From NCBI GenBank assembly GCA_017849335.1, contig JAFIHP010000266.1, forward strand, positions 1 to 5,190: a DNA stretch of 5,190 nt, given 5' to 3'. Made by a program: the position numbers and the translations under genes. The first letter of the stretch is position 1. The number at the start of each line of letters is the position of its first letter. The stretch comes from Actinomycetales bacterium. GTDB taxonomy: Bacteria; Actinomycetota; Actinomycetes; S36-B12. Below, in pieces: positions 1 to 5,190 of the stretch. The notes under the pieces were generated by a model that was given only the letters and a program-made list of their open reading frames with translations, was not told the DNA's origin and ran no database searches.

Positions 1-651
1 GCCTGGTGGGAGACCGTGTCAGGCGGGGACGCGCGCCCGGCCCCCCACGAGGTCTCGCCGAGCTCGTCGGTCGCCGATCCGACGGAGCCCGGCGATCGTC
101 GGATCGAGGCGCGCCTGCTCGCCGGCCTGAGCGCGGCCGACCGTGCCGTCGACAGCGGGGCCACCGTGATCGTCACGGCCGCCCCGGGTGACGACGTGCC
201 CGCCCGCGCGGTCATCGCCCTGCTCGCCTGGCGGGAGGCGTCGACCCTCCTCCCCCAGCCGCCGGGGACCTCCGACGCCGAGTGGATGCGACGCTGCGCG
301 CGCGTGCGGGACGTCGCAGCGGCCGCGCGGTCCGTCCGGGCCGACACCGTCGCCCTGCTATCGGTGACACAGGCCGACGACGTGGCGTTCGCCGCCGGAG
401 TCCTCCTCGGCGCCGCCGCCCGCCGTACCCCGTGCCTGGTCGATGGGACCACCGCCCTGTCGGGTGCCGTCGTCGCCGACCGCATCAGCTACCGGGCGCG
501 AGGCTGGTGGCTGGCCGCATCGGACTCCCCGGACCCGGGCCGATCGGCCGCGATCGACCGGGTCGATCTCGCGGTCGCGCTGCCCCTGCAGACGGCTGAC
601 GACAGCGGGCTCGCGGCCCGCGCGGTGCTCGCCCTGCTCGCGCTGCCCTGA
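1..651 (+). CDS. CobT-like protein (nicotinate-nucleotide:dimethylbenzimidazole phosphoribosyltransferase family), 5'-partial, degenerate active site
   Basis: The frame is open from base 1 to a TGA at 649-651, so the start probably lies left of the window. A GTG at 16 has GGGAG only 3 nt upstream, too close for a convincing start. Numbering from the first codon in the window, the segment GVLLGAAARRTP (133-144) followed by LVDG (146-149) matches the CobT core GVLLGAAARR.PVLLDG. The earlier stretch HEVSPSSSVAD aligns with the CobT H.V..GSG linker, which implies that an N-terminal domain is encoded upstream. CobT transfers phosphoribosyl from nicotinate mononucleotide to dimethylbenzimidazole in the nucleotide-loop branch of cobalamin synthesis. 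Here the GEMGIGNTTPA motif reads roughly VTAAPGDDVPA, the GG before the core is lost, and the C-terminal GEGTGA is replaced by about ADDSGL, so the catalytic glutamates appear lost or changed to Asp. Family membership is fairly secure. Enzymatic activity is doubtful, and a divergent paralogue or a non-catalytic domain is possible. It is convergent with trpS. Confidence 0.7.
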   Translation, partial: AWWETVSGGDARPAPHEVSPSSSVADPTEPGDRRIEARLLAGLSAADRAVDSGATVIVTAAPGDDVPARAVIALLAWREASTLLPQPPGTSDAEWMRRCARVRDVAAAARSVRADTVALLSVTQADDVAFAAGVLLGAAARRTPCLVDGTTALSGAVVADRISYRARGWWLAASDSPDPGRSAAIDRVDLAVALPLQTADDSGLAARAVLALLALP

Positions 652-659
652 GCTCAGCG
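641..659. terminator. Possible small bidirectional hairpin at the convergent gene ends
   Basis: The stop codons of the two convergent genes are 2 bp apart and lie in the two halves of the perfect palindrome ctgagctcag (648-657). Alternatively, cgctg (641-645) can pair with cagcg (655-659). Both stems are short and neither is followed by a T-run, so terminator function is a weak inference. No better hairpin is visible between the two genes because there is no space for one. Confidence 0.25.
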
Positions 660-1658
660 ACGCGCGCCCACGAGGCCGATGGCCGCGCGGGCCCGACCGA
701 GCGTGCGGTCCGCCACCTCCGCGGCGCGCTGCGCGCCGCGCGCGAGCAGCGCGGTCAGCTCGTCGACGTCGCCCATGAGCTGGTCGTGCCGGCGACGGAC
801 AGGGTCGAGCGCGTCCACGACGGCGTCCGCGCACGCCGACTTCAGGTCGCCGTACCGTCCGTAGCCCGACATCGCCTCCGCCGGTGCCTGTCCGGTCAGT
901 GCGCCCAGGATCTCCGCGAGGTTCGCCAGCCCGGGCTTGGCGTCCGGGTCGTAGACCATGCGCCCGTCGCCGTCCGTCACCGCCCGCTGGATCTTCCGGC
1001 GGATCACGTCCGGCCGGTCGAGCATGCGGATCACGCCGGCCGCGTCGTCGGGTGCCGACTTGCTCATCTTCCGCGCGGGGTCGGCGAGATCGCGGACGCG
1101 GGCCGCCGCGGGGGCCGCGGCCAGCTCCGGAACGACGAACGTCGGCCCGTACAGCCCGTTGAACCGGATCGCGACGTCGCGCGCGAGCTCGACGTGCTGC
1201 GACTGGTCGCCTCCGACCGGGACGCGCACGGCCTCGTACAGAAGGATGTCGGCCGCCATCAGGCACGGGTAGGTGAACAGCGAGGCACGCGTGCGGGGCT
1301 GGCCGCCCTTCTCCTTGAACTGGATCATGCGCCCCAGCTCGCCGACGTACGCGACGCACTCCAGCAGGTACCCCAGCTCCACGTGCGCCGGGACGTCGGA
1401 CTGCACGAACACCGTCGCGCGGTCGGGGTCGAGTCCGCTCGCGAAGAACAGTGCGGCGGTGGACATCGTCCGCTCCCGCAGCGGCGTCGGGTCGTGCGCC
1501 GTCGTCAGCGCGTGCAGGTTCGCGACGACGTAGAAGGCGTCGTCCTGGGCGTCCCGGAACCGACGCAGGGCGCCGAGGTAGTTGCCGAGCGTGAGCGAGC
1601 CGGAGGGGGTGATCCCGGACAGCAGGCGGTCTCGCCCGGGCAGCGGGTGGGTGGTCAT
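654..1658 (-). CDS. trpS: Tryptophanyl-tRNA synthetase (TrpRS), possibly the auxiliary type
   Basis: This cytoplasmic class Ic synthetase charges tRNA-Trp with tryptophan using ATP. The 334-residue length is normal for bacterial TrpRS. The HIGH-equivalent signature is PSGSLTLGNYLGAL (18-31), the KMSKS loop is KMSKS (197-201), the tryptophan pocket has MAADILLY (134-141, with the indole-binding Asp at 137), and DQSQH (151-155) matches the family DQ.QH motif. NLHALT carries His49 at the position of His43 in the Geobacillus enzyme. The ATG at 1658 is supported by gagga (1664-1668) 5 nt upstream. The first ATP motif reads SGITPSGSLTLG, not the SGIQPTAGSFHLG that I recall for the usual actinobacterial TrpRS, so a second housekeeping trpS elsewhere in the genome is plausible. 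The gene is preceded by an apparent Trp-codon attenuator, which predicts induction when charged tRNA-Trp is scarce. It faces the CobT-like gene with 2 bp between stops. Identity is certain. The auxiliary role is inference. Confidence 0.97.
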   Translation of the reverse strand: MTTHPLPGRDRLLSGITPSGSLTLGNYLGALRRFRDAQDDAFYVVANLHALTTAHDPTPLRERTMSTAALFFASGLDPDRATVFVQSDVPAHVELGYLLECVAYVGELGRMIQFKEKGGQPRTRASLFTYPCLMAADILLYEAVRVPVGGDQSQHVELARDVAIRFNGLYGPTFVVPELAAAPAAARVRDLADPARKMSKSAPDDAAGVIRMLDRPDVIRRKIQRAVTDGDGRMVYDPDAKPGLANLAEILGALTGQAPAEAMSGYGRYGDLKSACADAVVDALDPVRRRHDQLMGDVDELTALLARGAQRAAEVADRTLGRARAAIGLVGARR

Positions 1659-1663
1659 CGAGG

Positions 1664-1668
1664 TCCTC
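1664..1668 (-). promoter_or_regulatory. Ribosome binding site of trpS
   Basis: On the minus strand gagga lies 5 nt before the ATG at 1658. It fixes the trpS start and lies downstream of the terminator hairpin without an obvious sequestering partner. The leader is therefore more likely to act on transcription than on translation. Confidence 0.7.
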
Positions 1669-1702
1669 GGGGTCGGGCCCGCCCGAACGGCCTCGAGACA
1701 CG

Positions 1703-1730
1703 CGATGGCCGCCCGTACGGGCGGCCATCG
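1703..1730 (-). terminator. Attenuator 3:4 terminator, 28-bp perfect palindrome
   Basis: All 14 base pairs match around the centre at 1716/1717 (arm cgatggccgcccgt). Allowing a 4-nt GUAC loop leaves a 12-bp GC-rich stem. No U-tract follows on the minus strand, which is common for hairpin terminators in high-GC actinobacteria. It lies 44 nt upstream of the trpS ATG. Any readthrough from gcvT would also meet this element. A protein-binding operator is an alternative reading of the palindrome alone, but the flanking leader ORF and antiterminator segment favour attenuation. Confidence 0.75.
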
Positions 1731-1748
1731 GTCAGGTCATGACAAGGA

Positions 1749-1766
1749 GCCGTCCGTCAGGACGGC
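1749..1766 (-). promoter_or_regulatory. Attenuator 1:2 (pause/anti-antiterminator) hairpin
   Basis: Arms gccgtcc and ggacggc (7 bp, perfect) enclose a 4-nt loop at 1756-1759. The leader-peptide stop codon is at 1757-1759, within the loop. The 5' arm overlaps the second Trp codon and the Pro and Ser codons, so a stalled ribosome would block this hairpin. The 3' arm is the segment that can alternatively pair with region 3. Confidence 0.7.
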
Positions 1767-1789
1767 CACCAGAACGCGTGCGTGCTCAC
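1757..1789 (-). CDS. trpS leader peptide MSTHAFWWPS with tandem Trp codons
   Basis: On the minus strand a GTG (1789-1787) opens an 11-codon frame ending in TGA (1759-1757). It encodes MSTHAFWWPS, with consecutive TGG codons at 1769-1771 and 1766-1768. Two adjacent Trp codons in a ten-residue ORF, directly before competing hairpins and a trpS gene, are the hallmark of an attenuator leader peptide: the peptide itself has no role, and its translation senses Trp-tRNA supply. No Shine-Dalgarno sequence is visible, but a TACGGT -10 box lies 7 nt upstream, so transcription could begin at the GTG and the message would be leaderless. In-frame GTGs further upstream (for example 9 nt before) exist, but would lie upstream of the predicted +1. 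Confidence 0.8.
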   Translation of the reverse strand: MSTHAFWWPS

Positions 1790-1796
1790 ACCCGGC

Positions 1797-1826
1797 ACCG
1801 TAGCCGACGCGCGCACCCGTGGTCTG
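1797..1826 (-). promoter_or_regulatory. Probable trpS leader promoter (-10 TACGGT)
   Basis: On the minus strand TACGGT (1802-1797) fits the actinobacterial TAnnnT -10 and lies 7 nt before the GTG of the leader peptide. A weak -35, CAGACC (1826-1821; three matches to TTGACA), is 18 nt upstream. The promoter sits immediately after the gcvT stop codon, so trpS can be transcribed independently of gcvT. Confidence 0.55.
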
Positions 1827-1835
1827 CGGCGCGGG

Positions 1836-2942
1836 TCACCGTCGCGGGTCGGAGTCGACGAAGGGCGGCGCCACCACCTCGAACCGGGACGCTCGACCCC
1901 GCACGTCGACGACGACCTCGTCGCCGACCGCGACGTCCGATGCGAGCAGGGCCAGGCCGATGCCGACCTTGAGCGTGGGCGAGAACGTCCCGCTCGTCAC
2001 CTCGCCGATCACCTCGCCCGACAGGGAATCCTCGCCGTCCGCCGCGACGCGATGGACGACCATGTGGCACCGCGGGATGCCGCGATCCATCGACCGGAGG
2101 CCGCGCAGGCGGCGCGCGGGTCCCTGGGCACGCAGCGCCGACGCCGCGTCCCGCCCGGCGAACTCCGGCTTCGCCCAGCCGACGGCCCAGCCGATGCCGG
2201 ACTCGACGGGGCTGATCGACGGGCCGATGTCCTGGCCGTGCAGCGGGTAGCCCATCTCCGTCCGCAGCGTGTCCCGCGCACCGAGCCCGGCCGGCGTCGC
2301 GCCCGCCGCGACGACCGAGTCCCAGAGGTCGCCCAGCACCGCGACCGGCGCGACGAGCTCGTAGCCGTGCTCGCCGGTGTAGCCGGTCCGGCACACGATC
2401 ACCGGCTGTCCGCCGAACTCGGCCGAGGCCATCGCCATGTAGTCCAGCTCGGTCGGCAGGCCGACCGCGGCGACGACGTCGGCAGAGCGAGGGCCCTGGA
2501 CCGCGAGGATGCCGTGATCGAGGTGGTGGTCGTCGACCTCGACGTCGGCCGGCGCCGATGCACGCAGCAGGTCGACGACGGTTCCGGCGTTCGCGGCGTT
2601 CGGGATCACGAAGATCTCGTCGTCTCCCCAGCGGTAGACGATCAGGTCGTCGACGATGCCGCCATCCGACGTCAGCAGCATCGAGTACTGCGCCCGCCCG
2701 TCCCCGATCCGGTCGAGGTCGTTGGCCAGGACGGCGTTCACGAACGCCGCGGCACCCGGACCGTGGATGCGGACCTTGCCCATGTGGGAGACGTCGAACA
2801 CACCGACATCGGTGCGGACCGCCGTGTGCTCGGCGACCACGCCGGCGTACTCGATCGGCATGTCCCAGCCACCGAAGTCGGCGGTCTTCGCGCCCAGGGC
2901 GACGTGGCGGTCGTACAACGGGGTTCGGCGCAGCTCGCTCAC
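1836..2942 (-). CDS. gcvT: Aminomethyltransferase, T-protein of the glycine cleavage system
   Basis: GcvT takes the aminomethyl group held on lipoyl-GcvH and passes its carbon to tetrahydrofolate, releasing ammonia and methylene-THF. Counting from the GTG at 2942 the protein has 368 residues, usual for the family. Visible signatures are TPLYDRH near the N-terminus, FDVSHMGK (49-56), GGIVDDLIVY (94-103, with the folate-site Asp pair 98-99), GYTGEHGYEL (187-196), and LGARDTLRTEMGYPLHGQDI (220-239), followed by the C-terminal barrel domain. An in-frame ATG at 2993 would add 17 residues unlike the family, rich in Gly, Ser and Asp, and would overlap the pepA promoter. The GTG at 2942 fits family starts and has a TACGGT box 6 nt upstream. 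gcvP and gcvH are not in the window. The gene is divergent from pepA and upstream of, in the same direction as, trpS. Confidence 0.95.
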   Translation of the reverse strand: MSELRRTPLYDRHVALGAKTADFGGWDMPIEYAGVVAEHTAVRTDVGVFDVSHMGKVRIHGPGAAAFVNAVLANDLDRIGDGRAQYSMLLTSDGGIVDDLIVYRWGDDEIFVIPNAANAGTVVDLLRASAPADVEVDDHHLDHGILAVQGPRSADVVAAVGLPTELDYMAMASAEFGGQPVIVCRTGYTGEHGYELVAPVAVLGDLWDSVVAAGATPAGLGARDTLRTEMGYPLHGQDIGPSISPVESGIGWAVGWAKPEFAGRDAASALRAQGPARRLRGLRSMDRGIPRCHMVVHRVAADGEDSLSGEVIGEVTSGTFSPTLKVGIGLALLASDVAVGDEVVVDVRGRASRFEVVAPPFVDSDPRR

Positions 2943-2948
2943 CCGCGA

Positions 2949-2954
2949 ACCGTA
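2949..2954 (-). promoter_or_regulatory. Probable gcvT -10 box (leaderless mRNA)
   Basis: On the minus strand TACGGT ends 6 nt before the GTG at 2942, and no Shine-Dalgarno sequence precedes that GTG. This spacing is what a leaderless transcript would show, and it supports choosing the GTG over the ATG at 2993. No good -35 is visible at the right distance. Confidence 0.45.
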
Positions 2955-2992
2955 GCCGCCGCGATCATCCGGGGAGCCGGCACCGGCAGGCA

Positions 2993-2998
2993 TAGGCT
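2993..2998 (+). promoter_or_regulatory. Probable pepA -10 box (leaderless mRNA)
   Basis: TAGGCT lies 6 nt before the pepA ATG at 3005 and no ribosome binding site is present between them, suggesting that transcription starts at or next to the ATG. The -35 region is not recognisable. It shares the 62-bp divergent region 2943-3004 with the gcvT promoter, so the two polymerase sites overlap. Confidence 0.45.
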
Positions 2999-3004
2999 TC
3001 CCGC

Positions 3005-4534
3005 ATGACGATCGCTCCCGCCCCGACCCCCACCGCCCGCGTCACCCTCGCCGACACCCGACCGGCCGCCACCACGGCCGAGGCGCTCGTGGTCGGCCTG
3101 GTGCCCGGCCGCGGACGGGCGGCCAAGGCCGAGGTCGTCACGCCCGGACTGACCGCCGCCGTCCGCACGCGGCTCATGGAGGCGTTCGCCGCCCTCGGCG
3201 CCCGGGGCACGGCCGGCGAGGTCACGCGGATTCCCGGCGGAGGCACCATCGCCGCACCCGTGGTCGTCGGGCTCGGGCTCGGCGACAGCGCCAAGCAGTC
3301 CGACCCGGAGACGTTGCGCCGAGCGGTCGGGGACGTCGTCCGCGCGCTCGCCGGCACGCGCCGCATCGCGATAGCGCTCCCCACCGCCGACGACGACGCC
3401 GTGCTCACCGTCGCCGTCGCTGCCCATCTGGCGGCGTACGACCACGTCGCCTTCCGCTCGGCCTCGCGCAAGGGCCGCAAGGCACCCGTGTCGGCCATCA
3501 CGATCCTGGTGCCCGATGCCCCGTCCGCAGACCTCAAGCGCGCGGTCAAGGACGTCGCGAGCGTGGCCGCCGCCGTGAACCTCGCCCGCGACCTGGTGAA
3601 CGCGCCGCCGAACGCGCTGCCGCCGGCCGGGCTGGCGGCGGCCGCCGTGGCAGCGGTCGAGGGGCTTCCGGTCGAGGTCCGCGTCTGGGACGAGGCCGAG
3701 CTGGCCGAGGAGGGGTGCGGAGGCATCCTCGCCGTCGGCCAGGGGTCGGCGAACCCGCCGCGGCTGGTCCGGATGTCGTACGCGCCCGCGGGCGCCACGG
3801 CGCATCTCGCCCTCGTCGGCAAGGGCATCACGTTCGACACCGGCGGCATCTCGATCAAGCCCGCGGCGAGCATGGACGAGATGAAGGCCGACATGGCCGG
3901 TGCCGCCGCCGTCGTCGCCGCCGTCCGCGCCATCGCCGCCCTGGGCCTGCAGGTCCGCGTCACCGGCTGGGTCCCGACCGCCGAGAACATGCCGAGCGGG
4001 AGCGCCCAACGACCGGGCGACGTCATCACGATCAAGGGCGGCACGACGGTCGAGGTCCTCAACACCGACGCCGAAGGCCGGCTGGTGCTCGCCGACGCCC
4101 TCGTACTGGCCGCTGAGGAGTCCCCGGACCTCATCGTCGACATCGCCACGCTGACGGGCGCACAGCGGATCGCGCTCGGCGCCCGGACCGCCGGCGTCAT
4201 GTCGAACGACGACGCGGCGCGCGCCGTCGTGTGCGTGGCGGCCGACGAGGCCGGCGAGGCGATGTGGCCGATGCCCCTCCCCGACGACCTGCGTGCCGCG
4301 CTTGACTCCGCGACCGCCGACATCGCGACCATCGGCGACCGGCTCGGCGGGATGCTGTCGGCCGGGGTGTTCCTCCGGGAGTTCGGCCCGGCCGGTCAGG
4401 CGTGGGTGCACATCGACGTCGCCGGCCCAGCGTTCAACGACAAGGGCGCCTACGGCTACACGCCCAAGGGCGGAACGGGCGCCGGCGTGCGCACCTTCGT
4501 CCAGATCGCTGCGGAGATGGCCGACCCCCGGTAG
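3005..4534 (+). CDS. pepA: Leucyl aminopeptidase, peptidase family M17
   Basis: This is a cytosolic two-metal aminopeptidase that removes N-terminal residues such as leucine from peptides; members are usually hexameric. The 509-residue protein has the variable N-terminal domain (about 1-170) and the catalytic domain (about 185-505). The metal ligands of E. coli PepA are all found at identical spacing: Lys273, Asp278, Asp296, Asp355 and Glu357. The catalytic Lys285 and Arg359 are also present, in GKGITFDTGGISIK and the family signature NTDAEGRL (353-360). The ATG at 3005 follows a TAGGCT box by 6 nt. E. coli PepA also binds DNA, but nothing here shows that role. The gene is divergent from gcvT and followed 83 nt later by lpdA, an order familiar in actinobacteria. 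No missing residues or frameshifts were seen. Confidence 0.97.
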   Translation: MTIAPAPTPTARVTLADTRPAATTAEALVVGLVPGRGRAAKAEVVTPGLTAAVRTRLMEAFAALGARGTAGEVTRIPGGGTIAAPVVVGLGLGDSAKQSDPETLRRAVGDVVRALAGTRRIAIALPTADDDAVLTVAVAAHLAAYDHVAFRSASRKGRKAPVSAITILVPDAPSADLKRAVKDVASVAAAVNLARDLVNAPPNALPPAGLAAAAVAAVEGLPVEVRVWDEAELAEEGCGGILAVGQGSANPPRLVRMSYAPAGATAHLALVGKGITFDTGGISIKPAASMDEMKADMAGAAAVVAAVRAIAALGLQVRVTGWVPTAENMPSGSAQRPGDVITIKGGTTVEVLNTDAEGRLVLADALVLAAEESPDLIVDIATLTGAQRIALGARTAGVMSNDDAARAVVCVAADEAGEAMWPMPLPDDLRAALDSATADIATIGDRLGGMLSAGVFLREFGPAGQAWVHIDVAGPAFNDKGAYGYTPKGGTGAGVRTFVQIAAEMADPR

Positions 4535-4617
4535 CGCGATCGCGGCGCGATGGGAAGATGTCCCGAGCGTCGTGTCACGCACCAACGCAGCACCGGCGGT
4601 AGACGGGAGTGTCGACT
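4535..4617 (+). other. Intergenic region pepA-lpdA
   Basis: These 83 bp begin with the palindrome cgcgatcgcg (4535-4544) right after the pepA stop. They also contain a weak 4-bp inverted repeat (ggga/tccc, 4552-4564). Neither is a convincing terminator, and no clear -10/-35 pair precedes lpdA. Co-transcription with pepA is possible. Confidence 0.4.
4605..4609 (+). promoter_or_regulatory. Ribosome binding site of lpdA
   Basis: GGGAG lies 8 nt before the GTG at 4618. The in-frame GTG at 4609 overlaps this site and is therefore unlikely to be the start. In contrast to gcvT and pepA, lpdA appears to have a conventional leader. Confidence 0.65.
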
Positions 4618-5190
4618 GTGCCCTCAGCAGACCTGGTGATCCTCGGCGGCGGGAGCGGTGGCTACGCCTGCGCGCTGCGGGCGGCCGAGCTCGGCAAGTC
4701 CGTGATCCTCATCGACAAGGACAAGCTCGGCGGCACGTGCCTGCACCGCGGCTGCATCCCGACCAAGGCGCTGCTGCACGCGGCCGAGGTCGCCGACAGC
4801 GCCCGCGAGAGCGAGGCCTTCGGCGTGCGTGCGGTGCTCGAGGGCATCGACATGCCGAAGGTCAACGAGTACCGCGACGGTGTCGTGAACCGGCTGTACA
4901 AGGGCCTGCAGGGCCTGGTGAAGAGCCGCAACGTCACGTTCGTCGAGGGCGCGGGTCGGCTGGTGTCCCCCGACACCGTCGAGGTGAACGGCGAGCGCTA
5001 CACCGGTGCCAACGTCGTGCTGGCGACGGGCTCCTACGCCCGCAGCCTGCCCGGCCTGGAGATCGGCGGCCGGATCATTACCTCCGACCAGGCGCTCTAC
5101 CTCGACTACGTGCCCCGCAGCGTCATCGTCCTGGGCGGCGGCGTCATCGGCGTGGAGTTCGCCAGCGTATGGAAGTCGTTCGGCGCCGAC
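4618..5190 (+). CDS. lpdA: Dihydrolipoamide dehydrogenase (E3), 3'-partial
   Basis: This flavoprotein reoxidises dihydrolipoyl groups of pyruvate and 2-oxoglutarate dehydrogenase complexes, and of the glycine cleavage H-protein, passing electrons to NAD+. The window holds its first 191 codons with no stop; the family is about 460 residues long, so the right edge cuts it. The N-terminal FAD Rossmann motif is LGGGSGGYACALRAAELG (9-26). The redox disulfide is Cys41/Cys46 in GGTCLHRGCIPTKALLH. ATGS (about residues 139-142) is the second FAD contact, and the NAD-binding motif VIVLGGGVIGVEF (169-181) begins the second domain. The CLHRGC form of the disulfide loop is what I recall for actinobacterial LpdA. 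The GTG at 4618 is chosen for its GGGAG 8 nt upstream. An E2 acyltransferase gene often follows in related genomes but is outside the window. Confidence 0.95.
   Translation, partial: MPSADLVILGGGSGGYACALRAAELGKSVILIDKDKLGGTCLHRGCIPTKALLHAAEVADSARESEAFGVRAVLEGIDMPKVNEYRDGVVNRLYKGLQGLVKSRNVTFVEGAGRLVSPDTVEVNGERYTGANVVLATGSYARSLPGLEIGGRIITSDQALYLDYVPRSVIVLGGGVIGVEFASVWKSFGAD

Larger units (their letters stand above)
1659..1789 (-). promoter_or_regulatory. trpS leader: tryptophan-codon ribosome-mediated transcription attenuator
   Basis: Reading the minus strand 5' to 3', the leader holds a ten-residue ORF with tandem Trp codons (1757-1789), then three alternative stems. Region 1 (1766-1760) pairs with region 2 (1755-1749) as GCCGUCC/GGACGGC. 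Region 2 (1757-1748, ACGGACGGCU) can instead pair with region 3 (1726-1717, GGCCGCCCGU) through eight Watson-Crick pairs, one G-U and one A-C mismatch. Region 3 also pairs with region 4 as the arms of the perfect palindrome at 1703-1730. A ribosome stalled at the Trp codons (1766-1771) would cover region 1 and free region 2 for the antiterminator. A ribosome reaching the stop (1757-1759) would cover region 2 and let the terminator form. Ribosome-mediated attenuation is known for trp biosynthetic operons and for the auxiliary trpS1 of Streptomyces. Its operation here is inferred from sequence only. Confidence 0.85.

Noticed and set aside
358..1728. Minus-strand 456-codon open frame overlapping trpS and the CobT-like gene
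   Set aside because: It is an out-of-frame shadow rich in Arg, Gly and Pro. TrpRS in another frame of the same strand carries the HIGH and KMSKS motifs and a ribosome binding site.
1703..1730. Operator or mobile-element end suggested by the 28-bp perfect palindrome
   Set aside because: There is no transposase, target duplication or second copy. Its position downstream of the Trp-codon ORF and its pairing with region 2 fit a terminator.
1659..1835. T-box riboswitch for trpS
   Set aside because: No T-box consensus or specifier-loop architecture is visible. A translated ORF with tandem Trp codons and a simple three-way stem choice explain the region better.
1836..2993. Longer gcvT starting at the ATG at 2993
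   Set aside because: The extra 17 residues do not resemble GcvT N-termini, no ribosome binding site is visible, and the start would sit in the pepA -10 box.
1782..3008. Plus-strand 408-codon open frame opposite gcvT
   Set aside because: The composition is Arg/Asp/His/Val-rich without motifs, and the opposite strand encodes an unmistakable GcvT.
2939..4585. Long minus-strand open frames (548 and 455 codons) opposite pepA
   Set aside because: They are antisense shadows of a gene with strong third-position G/C bias. The translations are low-complexity and show no family motifs, while pepA shows all catalytic residues.
4609..4617. Earlier lpdA start at the GTG at 4609
   Set aside because: It overlaps the GGGAG ribosome binding site, which has proper 8-nt spacing only to the GTG at 4618.

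Overview
The window is very GC-rich and its genes strongly prefer G or C at third codon positions. It uses GTG starts, and three genes have a TAnnnT box 6-7 nt before the start codon, the leaderless pattern typical of actinobacteria. The gene content (gcvT and pepA divergent, lpdA after pepA, a CobT-like gene nearby) also fits a chromosomal actinobacterium. A Micrococcales/Cellulomonas-like host is only a guess. I see no mobile element, CRISPR array, tRNA or rRNA.

Layout, left to right. 1-651 (+): the C-terminal part of a CobT-like protein, open to the left edge and with its active-site motifs eroded. 654-1658 (-): trpS, tryptophanyl-tRNA synthetase, convergent with the first gene and separated from it by 2 bp. 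1659-1835: the trpS leader. 1836-2942 (-): gcvT, aminomethyltransferase of the glycine cleavage system. 2943-3004: a short divergent promoter region. 3005-4534 (+): pepA, an M17 leucyl aminopeptidase with all metal and catalytic residues. 4618-5190 (+): the first 191 codons of lpdA, dihydrolipoamide dehydrogenase, cut by the right edge.

The most interesting part is the trpS leader on the minus strand. A ten-residue ORF (MSTHAFWWPS, 1757-1789) carries two tandem Trp codons. They are followed by three overlapping stem options: a 1:2 hairpin, a 2:3 antiterminator and a 14-bp-arm perfect palindrome (3:4 terminator). This is the full architecture of a ribosome-mediated transcription attenuator. 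A -10 box 7 nt upstream suggests that the leader peptide mRNA is leaderless. In this model the synthetase gene senses Trp-tRNA shortage and is induced when ribosomes stall at the Trp codons. The synthetase is not of the common actinobacterial GIQPTAG type, so it may be an auxiliary TrpRS like the attenuator-controlled, indolmycin-resistant TrpRS1 of Streptomyces.

The remaining genes are core metabolism: one-carbon supply from glycine (GcvT), peptide turnover (PepA), and the E3 component of 2-oxoacid dehydrogenases (LpdA), which can also serve the glycine cleavage system.
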